Shown here in pieces: positions 54,810 through 62,932 of a stretch of 64,000 nt of DNA. The position numbers were made by a program, and so were the translations under genes. Under the pieces are notes generated by a model. It had not been told where the DNA came from and made no database searches. It saw only the letters and a list, made by a program, of their open reading frames with translations. Origin of the DNA: Bacteroidetes bacterium HGW-Bacteroidetes-10 (GTDB lineage Bacteria; Bacteroidota; Bacteroidia; Bacteroidales; UBA932); contig PHDT01000007.1 of NCBI GenBank assembly GCA_002842695.1, positions 1-64,000 on the forward strand. Direction: 5' to 3'. Each line of letters begins with the position of its first letter. Position 1 is the first letter of the stretch.

Positions 54810-56031
54810 AAGCGGATATCAGCTTGTTAAGGTTATGGTGGATTCTCTGGACTGGAAGCCGGCAGATTTTTCAAAACCGTTTAAATATGTTTTTGCAGAC
54901 AATCTGTCCATGCAGGCCGGTTTCAATATTGATACCGTTAAGGTTGAGGGTCTTTATGACTTTGAATCCAAACCATACAAAAAAGGTGAGCACCTGTTTC
55001 GTTTTCACTCGTGGACTCCAATGTATATAAACATTGATAACCTGCGGAATATTTCATACGACAACTTTTATGATGCGGTATCCTTAGGGGCAACCCTCTA
55101 CTCCCAGAACTCACTGGGAACTGCCACAACAATGTTTGGTTATTCGTACCACAATAAGTTCCATGCCGGGCACATGAGATTTACCTACCGGGGGTTTTTT
55201 CCTGTCTTCGAGTTCAAACTGGATGTCAATGACCGTGACAAACAGCGGATTTTTCTTGTTTCGGGCGATCTCTTCAATCCTCAGATGGTAACAGACACTG
55301 TTGCAGGGTCTCCGTTCGTAAGTGCATCAATGCTTGCTTATGTACCGCTTAACCTCACAAACGGGGGATGGGTGAGAGGACTTATACCAAGGCTTTCCTG
55401 GAGGTATTCAAATGACTCCTATTTCTCTTTCAGGGAGGGGAAATATCAGGATTATCAGCATATTGTGCTTGGGTTACAATATTATCAGGTGCAACGGATG
55501 ACCAAGCGGAATATATTTCCAAAATGGGGATACGGGGCAAATATTCAGTATAATATGATGCCTTTTGCTGGAGAGAATTTTGGGTCCACTCTTTATGCCA
55601 ACGGTTACGGCTATATGCCGGGATTGCTTAAAAACCACGGTATAAAAGTATCTGCCGCCTTCCAGAAACAGTTCTATAACGGCAAGCGATACCTTATGAG
55701 AAATATTGCTCCCTCTCCGCGGGGATATAATCAGCATTTCAGCATAACCTACGCATCTGTTTTCACAGATTATGCATTTCCAATTTACCTGGGCGACCTT
55801 ACCCTCTCCAGGCTGCTCTATCTAAAGAGAGCGCAGATTATTCCGTTTTTTGACTGGGCATACAGCCACGGAATGAATGATTTCAGACATATGTATTCAG
55901 GCGGAGCCGATTTTCTGGTTGACTTCAATATTTTCAACATATCTCTTCCCCTTACCGCGGGGATAAGATACATCAGAACAGGGGAGAGCAGAAACATCTT
56001 TCAGCTGATTTTTCAAACTCCATTATTATGA
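54715..56031 (+). CDS. Outer-membrane barrel-like 3' part of the split gluzincin/propeller gene
   Basis: 438-residue frame, +1 relative to the 5' part; the true homologous sequence begins near TKSGYQLVKVMVD (about 54808), earlier codons are out-of-frame shadow. Residues after about 100 are amphipathic beta strands ending in aromatic residues (FGYSYHNKFHAGHMRFTYRGFF, RLSWRYSNDSYFSF, and the terminal strand IFQLIFQTPLL), the pattern of a beta-barrel. Joining the two parts requires a frameshift and seems to lack about a dozen residues of a propeller blade (S-x-D-G-x-x-L-x-Y-S type), which suggests a short deletion or an assembly error, not only a slip. The stop overlaps the PnuC start (ATGA). 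Confidence 0.6.
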   Translation: MREQTIFTILSQNRGSSGGLQPLNSLPYHYTKSGYQLVKVMVDSLDWKPADFSKPFKYVFADNLSMQAGFNIDTVKVEGLYDFESKPYKKGEHLFRFHSWTPMYINIDNLRNISYDNFYDAVSLGATLYSQNSLGTATTMFGYSYHNKFHAGHMRFTYRGFFPVFEFKLDVNDRDKQRIFLVSGDLFNPQMVTDTVAGSPFVSASMLAYVPLNLTNGGWVRGLIPRLSWRYSNDSYFSFREGKYQDYQHIVLGLQYYQVQRMTKRNIFPKWGYGANIQYNMMPFAGENFGSTLYANGYGYMPGLLKNHGIKVSAAFQKQFYNGKRYLMRNIAPSPRGYNQHFSITYASVFTDYAFPIYLGDLTLSRLLYLKRAQIIPFFDWAYSHGMNDFRHMYSGGADFLVDFNIFNISLPLTAGIRYIRTGESRNIFQLIFQTPLL

Positions 56032-56729
56032 TACACTTCAGGCATATAAATACTCTTAATCCATTTGACTGGTTTCTGATTGCGGGAGTGGTAATATTCA
56101 GCCTTCTGTACTCTTTGCTTTCACAAACGTTTGATGCTCTGGGAATGATTGCCGGTGTCTCAGGTATTATCTGCGTTGTTCTGGTTGCAAAAGGAAATAT
56201 ATTTAACTATCTCTTCGGGCTGATAAATGTCTCCCTTTATGCATGGATTGCATTTAAGGCAGAGCTCTACGGAGATGCTCTGCTGAATGCCTTTTATTAC
56301 CTTCCCATGCAGTTTGCGGGATGGTACAGCTGGATAAGAAAAAGAGAGGCCGATGAATCTGTCACTATTGTGGCCAGACGGCTTACCCTCAGGCAGAGGT
56401 ATCTTCTCACGGCTGTTTCTGTCTTAACAGTTATTGCAGGAGCCTTTCTGCTTGATATGGTTAATGACCCTCAGCCTGTAAAGGATTCGGCAACCACAAT
56501 TCTTTCAGTAATAGCAATGTTCCTAATGGTCAAGGTCTACATGGAGCAGTGGATTCTGTGGGTTGTGGTAAATGTGATAAGCATCGTAATGTGGAGTATC
56601 TCCTTTATAGAGGGAGAGCCTCACTCAATGCTAATGATAATAATGTGGATATTCTATCTTGCCAACTCCGTAAACGGGTGGATCTTGTGGGTAAAACTTT
56701 CTGAAGAAGGTCAATCTGTTTTAAAGTGA
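56028..56729 (+). CDS. pnuC: PnuC family vitamin transporter (second copy)
   Basis: 233-residue, seven-helix PnuC-like transporter. Family elements: VLVAKGNIFNYLFGLINVSLYAWIAFKAELYGDALLNAFYYLPMQFAGWYSWIRKRE (in parts; the GWYSW element is closer to canonical than in the first PnuC), MEQWILWVVVNVISIVMW and FYLANSVNGWILW. It overlaps the preceding gene's stop by 4 bases, so translation is coupled to a broken gene, and its last 19 bases overlap uvrC on the other strand. Likely substrate nicotinamide riboside; not proved. Confidence 0.86.
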   Translation: MIHFRHINTLNPFDWFLIAGVVIFSLLYSLLSQTFDALGMIAGVSGIICVVLVAKGNIFNYLFGLINVSLYAWIAFKAELYGDALLNAFYYLPMQFAGWYSWIRKREADESVTIVARRLTLRQRYLLTAVSVLTVIAGAFLLDMVNDPQPVKDSATTILSVIAMFLMVKVYMEQWILWVVVNVISIVMWSISFIEGEPHSMLMIIMWIFYLANSVNGWILWVKLSEEGQSVLK

Positions 56730-58522
56730 TTTTCCAGAATAGCTGCGACCCTCTTTCCGGCAACTTTTGCAATTTCATCTGCAGATGCCCTGCGGATTTC
56801 GCTAATACTTTTGAATTTTGCCAGTAGCTTTTCACGTGTCTTTTCGCCAATTCCCTTAATTTCGTTAAGTTCAGACATAACCTGACCCTTACTCCTTCTG
56901 TTGCGGTGATGTGTTATACCAAAACGGTGGGCCTCGTCTCTCATCTGCATAATTACCCGCAGGGTTGGTGAGTTTTTATCAAGAAACAGAGGATGAGGGT
57001 CACCGGGGACAATTAGCTCCTCGAGTCTTTTTGCAATACCCACCAGTTTAATCCTCTTTTCAAGTCCAATCTCCTGTAAAGCCTCATAGGCAGCGTTTAC
57101 CTGTCCGCGCCCTCCGTCAATCACAACAAGTTGCGGAAGAGGCGTCTCCTCCGCGGTGAGTCTTGAATAGCGCCTGTTGATAACCTCTTTCATTGTTGCG
57201 AAGTCATTTGCGCCAACTACACGCTTTACATTAAAATGCCTGTAATCTCTTTTGCTGGGAACACCATCCCTGAAGACCACGCAGGCAGACACAGCAAATG
57301 TTCCCTGAATGTTTGAATTGTCGAAACACTCAATATGTACCGGCATTGTATCAAGCTCCATGTCCCTTTTTATTGCAGAGAGAATCCTCTCCTTATGCTC
57401 GTCGGGTCTGAGAATCTCCTCCTGCTTAATCTTTTCAATCTTGAAAATCTTTGCATTCTTTAGGCTGAGGTCCAGAAGGCTGAGTTTGTCTCCTCTTTGG
57501 GGAATATTAATTCTTGAAGGAGAGAAATCACCTTCGGGTGCAAACTGAACAATCAGTTCTCGCGAAAGCGGGCCAAATTTATCTGACATCCCGGAAATGA
57601 ACCTGCCAAGAACAAACTCCCTTGTCTCCTCAATAGGAAGTTTCATCTCAACGTTAAGAGACTGTATAACAGAACCGTTTACTACTCTCATGTAATTTCC
57701 GAAGGCCAGATTGTTCTCGAACACAACAGAGAATACATCTACATTTGTGATGCTCTGATTTACAACCAGAGACTTACTGTAGTGCTGGCCAATAACCTCA
57801 AGTTTCTCCTTGCACTCCTGTGCCTCCTCAAATCTAAGCTCTTTTGCAGCATGTGCCATCTCTTCCCTCAATTCCCTTGCCAGCGAGGCGGTCTCTCCCC
57901 TTAGAATCAGCTTTATTTTTGCAATCTGGCTGTCATAATTTTCACCAGACTGATAGCCGGCGCAGGGTGCTTTACATTTACCTATGTGATAGCTGAGACA
58001 TGGCCTGAAGTTCTTTGTCCTTATGTTTTCTGGAGTGAGAATAAGTTTGCAGTTTCTGATTTTGAAGAGGTTTCCGATAAGCTCAAGAAGAGAGTATGCA
58101 TAGGAGACATTGCTGTAGGGACCGTAGTAATGGGAGCCGTCCCTGATAAATTTGCGTGTAAGCATTACTCTTGGGAACTCTTCATTCCGGATGCAAATCC
58201 AGGGGTAGGTCTTCCCGTCCTTAAGAAGTATGTTGTATCTGGGCTGATGCTTTTTAATGAGGGTGTTTTCGAGCAGCAGTGCGTCAGTTTCACTTTCCAC
58301 AACCGTGTATTCAAAACGGTCAATTCTGGAGACCATTACCCGGGTCTTGGCAGAGAGGCCCTCTTCTGCCTGGAAGTATTGCGATACTCTGCTGCGCAAG
58401 CTCTTGGCCTTTCCAACATAAATAACCACCCCCTCTTTGTTATAAAAGCGGTAAACCCCCGGTAACGCAGGGATTAATTTGACATTATCTCTTAAAATAT
58501 CCTTGTTCTCTCTCACTTTCAT
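56711..58522 (-). CDS. uvrC: Excinuclease ABC subunit C
   Basis: 603-residue nucleotide-excision-repair nuclease that makes the 3' and 5' incisions. N-terminal GIY-YIG domain: LPGVYRFYNKEGVVIYVGKAKSLRSRVSQYF (in parts, starting near 19); UVR motif with AKELRFEEAQECKEKLEVI; C-terminal RNase H-like domain with IECFDNSNIQGT and VVIDGGRGQVNAAYEAL; helix-hairpin-helix end (LNEIKGIGEKTREKLLAKFKSI). The Met at 58522 fits homologs. Monocistronic; its 5' region is shared with the divergent acyltransferase. Confidence 0.96.
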   Translation of the reverse strand: MKVRENKDILRDNVKLIPALPGVYRFYNKEGVVIYVGKAKSLRSRVSQYFQAEEGLSAKTRVMVSRIDRFEYTVVESETDALLLENTLIKKHQPRYNILLKDGKTYPWICIRNEEFPRVMLTRKFIRDGSHYYGPYSNVSYAYSLLELIGNLFKIRNCKLILTPENIRTKNFRPCLSYHIGKCKAPCAGYQSGENYDSQIAKIKLILRGETASLARELREEMAHAAKELRFEEAQECKEKLEVIGQHYSKSLVVNQSITNVDVFSVVFENNLAFGNYMRVVNGSVIQSLNVEMKLPIEETREFVLGRFISGMSDKFGPLSRELIVQFAPEGDFSPSRINIPQRGDKLSLLDLSLKNAKIFKIEKIKQEEILRPDEHKERILSAIKRDMELDTMPVHIECFDNSNIQGTFAVSACVVFRDGVPSKRDYRHFNVKRVVGANDFATMKEVINRRYSRLTAEETPLPQLVVIDGGRGQVNAAYEALQEIGLEKRIKLVGIAKRLEELIVPGDPHPLFLDKNSPTLRVIMQMRDEAHRFGITHHRNRRSKGQVMSELNEIKGIGEKTREKLLAKFKSISEIRRASADEIAKVAGKRVAAILENHFKTD

Positions 58523-58523
58523 A

Positions 58524-58553
58524 TTTGTAAAAGTAACAAATAAACTATATTTG
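58524..58553 (+). promoter_or_regulatory. Promoter of the two-domain acyltransferase gene
   Basis: TTTG at 58524-58527 (-33), 18-base spacer, TATATTTG at 58546-58553 (-7). The ATG follows after 9 bases, so the mRNA leader is predicted to be only a few bases. The -33 element overlaps the first base region of uvrC (ATG ends at 58522). Confidence 0.65.
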
Positions 58554-58562
58554 CAACCGAAT

Positions 58563-60371
58563 ATGGGTGTAAAACTAATAACCAAGGCCAATCTTAAAAA
58601 GGCTATGAACGTTCACGGGCTTGCAGGAAACATTCTTGCATCCTTTGCCCTTTCAATTCTGGGTCTTAACAGAATTAACAAAAGATATGCCCGTATCTCT
58701 TCATATACAGGCAGGGAATTCACAACTCAGCTTTTAAGTGAATTCAATATTAAATATGATATTGTTCAGAAAGAGCTCGAATATATTCCGCAGGAGGGGC
58801 CATTTATTGTTGTCTCAAATCACCCTACCGGAGCGGCAGACGGAATAATTCTCCTTAACCTTTTTAGTGCTGCGAGGCCTGATATCAAGTTCCTGGCAAA
58901 CTTTCTCCTTTCCTATATACCAAACCTTAAAGAGTACTTTTTACCTGTAAACCCATTCTCGGATATACCTGGTCTTGCACCAAGCTTTTCTGGGCTCAGG
59001 TTATCTGCCGAGGTTCTGAAAAACGGAGGGTCTCTTGGTCTCTTCCCTGCGGGGGAGGTCTCTACAACATATGGAAGTTCAATAATTCAGGACAAGGAGT
59101 GGCAGCCGTCAATAATTAAGCTTATTAAAAACGCCGGTGTGCCGGTTGTTCCGGTATATATTCATGGCTCCAATTCCAAATTCTTTCACTGGCTGGGCAA
59201 GATTCACCCTCTGCTTAGAACGGCCAGACTTGCAGGAGAGTTGTCGAACAAATACGGAAAAACAATTTCAGTAAGAATTGGAAAGCCAATAACTGTTAAT
59301 GAACTATCAGACTTCAAGGATTTGAAGACCCTTGGAGGCTACCTGAGGAGCCGTACTTATGCCCTGGAAGCTAATGTGCAGACCAGAAATATTCATCCTG
59401 AGGAGATATATTCAGTCCCTATTGCCCTTCCAAAGAACAGAAAGGCACTTGTAAGAGAGATAAACTCTCTTTCAAAGGATAAGCATCTTTTCACAACAGG
59501 TCACTTCAGCTGCTACCTTGCAGACTGGAAGTCAATACCGCTGCTGATGCACGAACTTGGCCGCAAGAGAGAGGAGGCGTTCCGCGCTGTTGGTGAGGGT
59601 ACAAAGACTGCGCTGGATACTGATGCATATGACGAGTACTACAAGCATCTGATTTTGTGGGATAAGCAGAAGAACAGGGTAGTGGGAGCGTACAGGCTGG
59701 GATACGGGAAGGAGATACTTGAGAAGAGAGGAGTCAAGGGCCTTTATACCAGAACTCTTTTCGATTACGAACCGGAATTTCACAATGTATTAAAGCACTC
59801 AATTGAACTTGGACGCTCATTTGTCTCTGCTGAATACCAGAAGGAGGCATTGCCACTTATGCTTCTTATAAAGGGGCTGCTGTATTCAGTAATTAATGTT
59901 CCGGATGTAAAATATCTTATTGGACCGGTAAGTATAAGTGCGTGGTACCCTAAGTTCTATCAAAGTATGATTATTGAATATCTCAGACATAATCATTCGG
60001 TTGAAAAAATGGAAAAGATGATGAAGCCACGCAATCCATTCTTTAAAGATTTCCATAAAAGCAACCCCAAATATTTACTTGGAGCAGCAAAGATTGACAG
60101 TATCGAGAAATTTGACAGATATATGCTTAAGCTGAGCGATGGGGAGTATCGTCTTCCTACTCTGGTTAAGAAATATCTCAAGATAAACGCAAAGATTGTA
60201 AACTTTAATGTTGACCCGGATTTCAACTACTGCGTGGATGGTCTGGTAGTGATGGATCTCACGAATGTTCCAAAGCAGGAGATAATGTTACTAACCAAAG
60301 ACGAGAAAAATATTGGCGCTATTCTTAAGCGCTTCGGGCTGGATGAGGATAGTCAGGGTACAGGGTCGTAA
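58563..60371 (+). CDS. Bifunctional O-/N-acyltransferase, ornithine/glycine aminolipid synthase-like (OlsF/GlsF type)
   Basis: 602 residues in two acyltransferase domains. Residues about 70-310 are a lysophospholipid acyltransferase-type fold (PlsC/AGPAT-like): [11 protein letters not shown] with H87 and D93, and [10 protein letters not shown] at 161-170, as in OlsA/GlsA O-acyltransferases. Residues about 345-535 are an OlsB-type GNAT ([55 protein letters not shown]), the N-acyltransferase that acylates ornithine or glycine with an acyl-ACP. Fusions of this order (OlsF) make ornithine lipids in Serratia and Flavobacterium; in Bacteroides the two activities are separate glsB/glsA genes that make glycine lipids. 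The amino acid used here is not known. Start chosen at 58563 from the promoter. The last 19 bases overlap yidD. Confidence 0.8.
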   Translation: MGVKLITKANLKKAMNVHGLAGNILASFALSILGLNRINKRYARISSYTGREFTTQLLSEFNIKYDIVQKELEYIPQEGPFIVVSNHPTGAADGIILLNLFSAARPDIKFLANFLLSYIPNLKEYFLPVNPFSDIPGLAPSFSGLRLSAEVLKNGGSLGLFPAGEVSTTYGSSIIQDKEWQPSIIKLIKNAGVPVVPVYIHGSNSKFFHWLGKIHPLLRTARLAGELSNKYGKTISVRIGKPITVNELSDFKDLKTLGGYLRSRTYALEANVQTRNIHPEEIYSVPIALPKNRKALVREINSLSKDKHLFTTGHFSCYLADWKSIPLLMHELGRKREEAFRAVGEGTKTALDTDAYDEYYKHLILWDKQKNRVVGAYRLGYGKEILEKRGVKGLYTRTLFDYEPEFHNVLKHSIELGRSFVSAEYQKEALPLMLLIKGLLYSVINVPDVKYLIGPVSISAWYPKFYQSMIIEYLRHNHSVEKMEKMMKPRNPFFKDFHKSNPKYLLGAAKIDSIEKFDRYMLKLSDGEYRLPTLVKKYLKINAKIVNFNVDPDFNYCVDGLVVMDLTNVPKQEIMLLTKDEKNIGAILKRFGLDEDSQGTGS

Positions 60372-60601
60372 CCGCTTCCACCCCAGGGGTGACATCTTGA
60401 AATGCGTTTGATTGCAAGCCAAAGGCCCTTGAACGGGCCGTATTTTTTTACAGCCTCCAGTGAGTAGGAGGAGCATGTTGGTGTATATCTGCAACTCTGA
60501 GGTTTAAGCGGCGAAATGAAATTCTGATATAATTTAATCAGTATTATGAATGGGAGCGCTGCTATTTTTAGAGCAATTTTCTTTAAGTTTTGCAAGTGCA
60601 T
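60353..60601 (-). CDS. yidD: Membrane protein insertion efficiency factor YidD
   Basis: 82-residue membrane-associated protein that helps Oxa1/YidC-dependent insertion. Signature: [62 protein letters not shown] (in parts: [10 protein letters not shown] and [14 protein letters not shown]). The Met at 60601 gives the usual length; other in-frame Mets at 60628 and 60664 are possible. It overlaps rnpA by 68 bases, the normal close linkage of these genes, and the convergent acyltransferase by 19 bases. Confidence 0.92.
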   Translation of the reverse strand: MHLQNLKKIALKIAALPFIILIKLYQNFISPLKPQSCRYTPTCSSYSLEAVKKYGPFKGLWLAIKRISRCHPWGGSGYDPVP

Positions 60602-60932
60602 TTGTAAGTGATTTGTCAATTTCTGCATAATCCAGTATTCCGGACCCGATATAAACCAGCGCAATATCCATGCCCTTCATGCCTGCAAGCATCTGCTTGT
60701 TGCGGCGGTAGCTTTCGCGGATCCTTCTCTTGAGAAGATTACGTGTAACGGCCTTTTTGTGCTGTCTTTTTGGTACAGATATAACAATCCTGAACCCCTC
60801 CCGGTTGTTTGGTTTATAAAACAATTTGAACGGAAAGCAGAACAGGGACAACCCGCTTCCGAACAGAGTACCGATTGCTGTGACTGAGCTTAATCTCTCC
60901 TCCCTGGTGAAGGTTGTTCTTATTTCTTGCAT
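60534..60932 (-). CDS. rnpA: Ribonuclease P protein component
   Basis: 132-residue basic protein cofactor of RNase P. Family core: [50 protein letters not shown] (in parts; RNR motif [12 protein letters not shown]) near 32-80, then [21 protein letters not shown]. Length typical. It sits between hemD and yidD, not beside rpmH, the arrangement usual in Bacteroidota. Confidence 0.95.
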   Translation of the reverse strand: MQEIRTTFTREERLSSVTAIGTLFGSGLSLFCFPFKLFYKPNNREGFRIVISVPKRQHKKAVTRNLLKRRIRESYRRNKQMLAGMKGMDIALVYIGSGILDYAEIDKSLTNALAKLKENCSKNSSAPIHNTD

Positions 60933-60947
60933 GTTTTTTACCTGAAT

Positions 60948-61685
60948 TTATTTTTGCTCCAGGTAATTTAACAGCGCTTTTGCAATTGAGGGAACTTCAG
61001 GTGTTGGGGCAATCACCTCTGCATTAAGTTTTGCAGCCTTGAGGGCCTTGAGTGTGCCTGTTCCAAAAGTAGCAAACTTAATATTGTTTTGTTTGAATTC
61101 CGGGAAGTTCTCAATAAGGGACTTAATGTCACTCGGGCTGTAGAATACCAGGATATCGTAGTTGTCGAGATTCAGTTTTGTAAGATCGCTGTTGATGGTC
61201 TTTACAAAGATTCCGCTGGTGTGTTTAATCTTTGCTTTTACGAACAACTTGTGAAGATCTGTTTTTGCATTATCTGCTGAGGCAATCATGAAACTCTCGG
61301 TTTTGTGCTTTGCACCTATAAGCTCAATTATTGAGGTATTTGTACCGTTGCCAAAGAAAATTTTTCTCTTTCTGTACACAATGTGTTTTTGCAGGTAGAG
61401 AGCGATAGCCTCAGAGATGCAGAAATACTTCATTGTTTCAGGAACAGTAATTCTCATCTCTTCACAAATCTTAAAGAAGGCATCAATTGCAGAGCGGGCA
61501 GTAAATACGATTGCTGTCGCTTCGGGTATAGATACTTTCTGAAGACGGAATTCTCTTGCAGTCAGAGATTCAACCTTGAAAAAAGGGATAAAATCGATAT
61601 TGACTTTATGTTTTGAAATGAGTTCTGTGTAAGGGGATCCGTTGGTTGGCTCCGGCTGGGAGATCAAAATATTCTTTATCTTCAT
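60948..61685 (-). CDS. hemD: Uroporphyrinogen-III synthase
   Basis: 245-residue enzyme closing hydroxymethylbilane to uroporphyrinogen III in tetrapyrrole synthesis. HemD sequences are divergent; features here are ILISQPEPTNGSPYTELISKHKVNIDFIPFF near the N-terminus (in parts), TAIVFTARSAIDAFF, YDILVFYSPSDIKSLIENFP and IKFATFGTGTLKALKAA with TPEVPSIAKALLNYL at the end. The neighbours DUF4271 upstream and rnpA downstream are those of hemD in Bacteroidota, which supports the call. Confidence 0.88.
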   Translation of the reverse strand: MKIKNILISQPEPTNGSPYTELISKHKVNIDFIPFFKVESLTAREFRLQKVSIPEATAIVFTARSAIDAFFKICEEMRITVPETMKYFCISEAIALYLQKHIVYRKRKIFFGNGTNTSIIELIGAKHKTESFMIASADNAKTDLHKLFVKAKIKHTSGIFVKTINSDLTKLNLDNYDILVFYSPSDIKSLIENFPEFKQNNIKFATFGTGTLKALKAAKLNAEVIAPTPEVPSIAKALLNYLEQK

Positions 61686-61689
61686 ATTT

Positions 61690-62496
61690 TTAGAGCGAAA
61701 GTATAAAATGAGCTAAAAGCACAATGGGTAAAATTTCGGCGCCGCAAAGATACAAAATATAAAAAAAAGGAGAAAATCGGTTGCCAATAATTATCTGATA
61801 ACTCCTGAAAATATACAATATGTATATGGGTAAAATGCTGAATGCCATTGCATATATGAGTGTCTCTTCTGTGAGCTCCGGATTGAATAGTTTTGCCAGT
61901 AAAGAGGGAAATGTGACAATTGCTGCAACTATTACATGGTTGAAACCTGTTTTTTCGAGGGAAGCGAAGGTGTATTTGTCCCTGTTAAGCCATGAAAGCA
62001 GTTTAAATATCAACTTTTTCGCCACTCCAATGGCAATGAGCGAAAGAAAGAATAGAATTAGAAAGAAGGGAGGGTATATCCCAAATTCGGATGAGATGAA
62101 GTTATCTGCCATTATGGTGATTATCACGGGGAAATAGATAAGTGAAATCACGAACACAATGTTTCGCATATTGCTAAGGGAGAGCCTCTCTTCCAGTTTG
62201 TAATGGTTTTTAAGGCTGAAAATGCTTTTGAAGACAGCCGGAAGGGCAGAGATGAGTTCTCTGGAGAAAATTATGAGAATAATTAAGAATGTGAGAATTA
62301 TTCCGGAGAGAAGCAAATTAGGGCTGTTCTGCACTTTTGAACTGCTCCCCATGGGATAGGGTGCGAGACTCTTTGTAGTTGAACTCCAGAGAGAATCGGC
62401 AGAAATATCCCTGTTGAAATGAGTAACGGGGAGATCCACTATGAGATATCTGCATGAAACGCTGTCTGTGATGTATAGTGTATCCTTCTGAAACAT
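61690..62496 (-). CDS. DUF4271 membrane protein
   Basis: 268-residue membrane protein of a Bacteroidota-specific family. About 95 mostly soluble residues are followed by six to seven hydrophobic segments (LLLSGIILTFLIILIIFSREL, IVFVISLIYFPVIITIM, YPPFFLILFFLSLIAIGVAKK, ALFSILPIYILYIF-like, ILYLCGAEILPIVLLAHFIL). The family is found next to hemD; a function in heme metabolism has been supposed but is not established. The first ATG shares one base with the SUI1 stop (TGATG), so translation is coupled. Confidence 0.85.
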   Translation of the reverse strand: MFQKDTLYITDSVSCRYLIVDLPVTHFNRDISADSLWSSTTKSLAPYPMGSSSKVQNSPNLLLSGIILTFLIILIIFSRELISALPAVFKSIFSLKNHYKLEERLSLSNMRNIVFVISLIYFPVIITIMADNFISSEFGIYPPFFLILFFLSLIAIGVAKKLIFKLLSWLNRDKYTFASLEKTGFNHVIVAAIVTFPSLLAKLFNPELTEETLIYAMAFSILPIYILYIFRSYQIIIGNRFSPFFYILYLCGAEILPIVLLAHFILSL

Positions 62497-62843
62497 CAGT
62501 TTCCTCTTTTTGCGTTATAACCCATAGTCTGAAGGAGTGAGACCACTCTCTCCCTGAAGTCCCCCTGAATTATAATCTCTCCCTCTTTTACAGAGCCTCC
62601 GGTACCGCATTTGTTTTTTAACTGACGGCCAAGTTCCTGGAGATCCTCTTCCTTCCCGGTGAAGCCTGTTACAAGTGTAACCTGCTTGCCTCCCCTGTGC
62701 CTTTTGTCAATTTTGACAATAAGCCTCTGTTTCGCCGGTGGAGGTGTTTCGCTCCCCGGCTCCTCTTCTCCTCCATCAAACTGAAAGTCGGGATTTGTGG
62801 AAAATACCACGCCAAGTCTGCTTTTCCAGTCGTTCACACCCAT
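62496..62843 (-). CDS. SUI1/YciH family translation initiation factor
   Basis: 115-residue homolog of eukaryotic eIF1. A Gly/Glu/Pro-rich N-terminus (DGGEEEPGSETPPPAKQR) is followed by the SUI1 domain with LIVKIDKRHRGGKQVTLVTGF, LGRQLKNKCGTGGSVKEGEIIIQGDFRERVVSLLQTMGYNAKRG (in parts). Bacterial YciH is thought to discriminate against incorrect start codons. First gene of the SUI1-DUF4271-hemD-rnpA-yidD operon; -7 box at 62862-62869. Confidence 0.93.
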   Translation of the reverse strand: MGVNDWKSRLGVVFSTNPDFQFDGGEEEPGSETPPPAKQRLIVKIDKRHRGGKQVTLVTGFTGKEEDLQELGRQLKNKCGTGGSVKEGEIIIQGDFRERVVSLLQTMGYNAKRGN

Positions 62844-62861
62844 TTGGTATTAAATTTGATA

Positions 62862-62869
62862 CAAAGTTA
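62862..62869 (-). promoter_or_regulatory. Bacteroidota -7 promoter box for the SUI1-DUF4271-hemD operon
   Basis: Minus-strand TAACTTTG, exact TAnnTTTG, 18 bases before the SUI1 ATG. Confidence 0.55.
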
Positions 62870-62889
62870 GGCAGAAAAATTCAAAATAG

Positions 62890-62897
62890 TATCTTTG
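62890..62897 (+). promoter_or_regulatory. Bacteroidota -7 promoter box for the DUF2723 gene
   Basis: TATCTTTG, exact TAnnTTTG, 35 bases before the ATG. Back to back with the SUI1 box, 20 bases apart. Confidence 0.5.
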
Positions 62898-62932
62898 TCA
62901 ATTATTCTCATTATCACCAGAAATATTATCTC

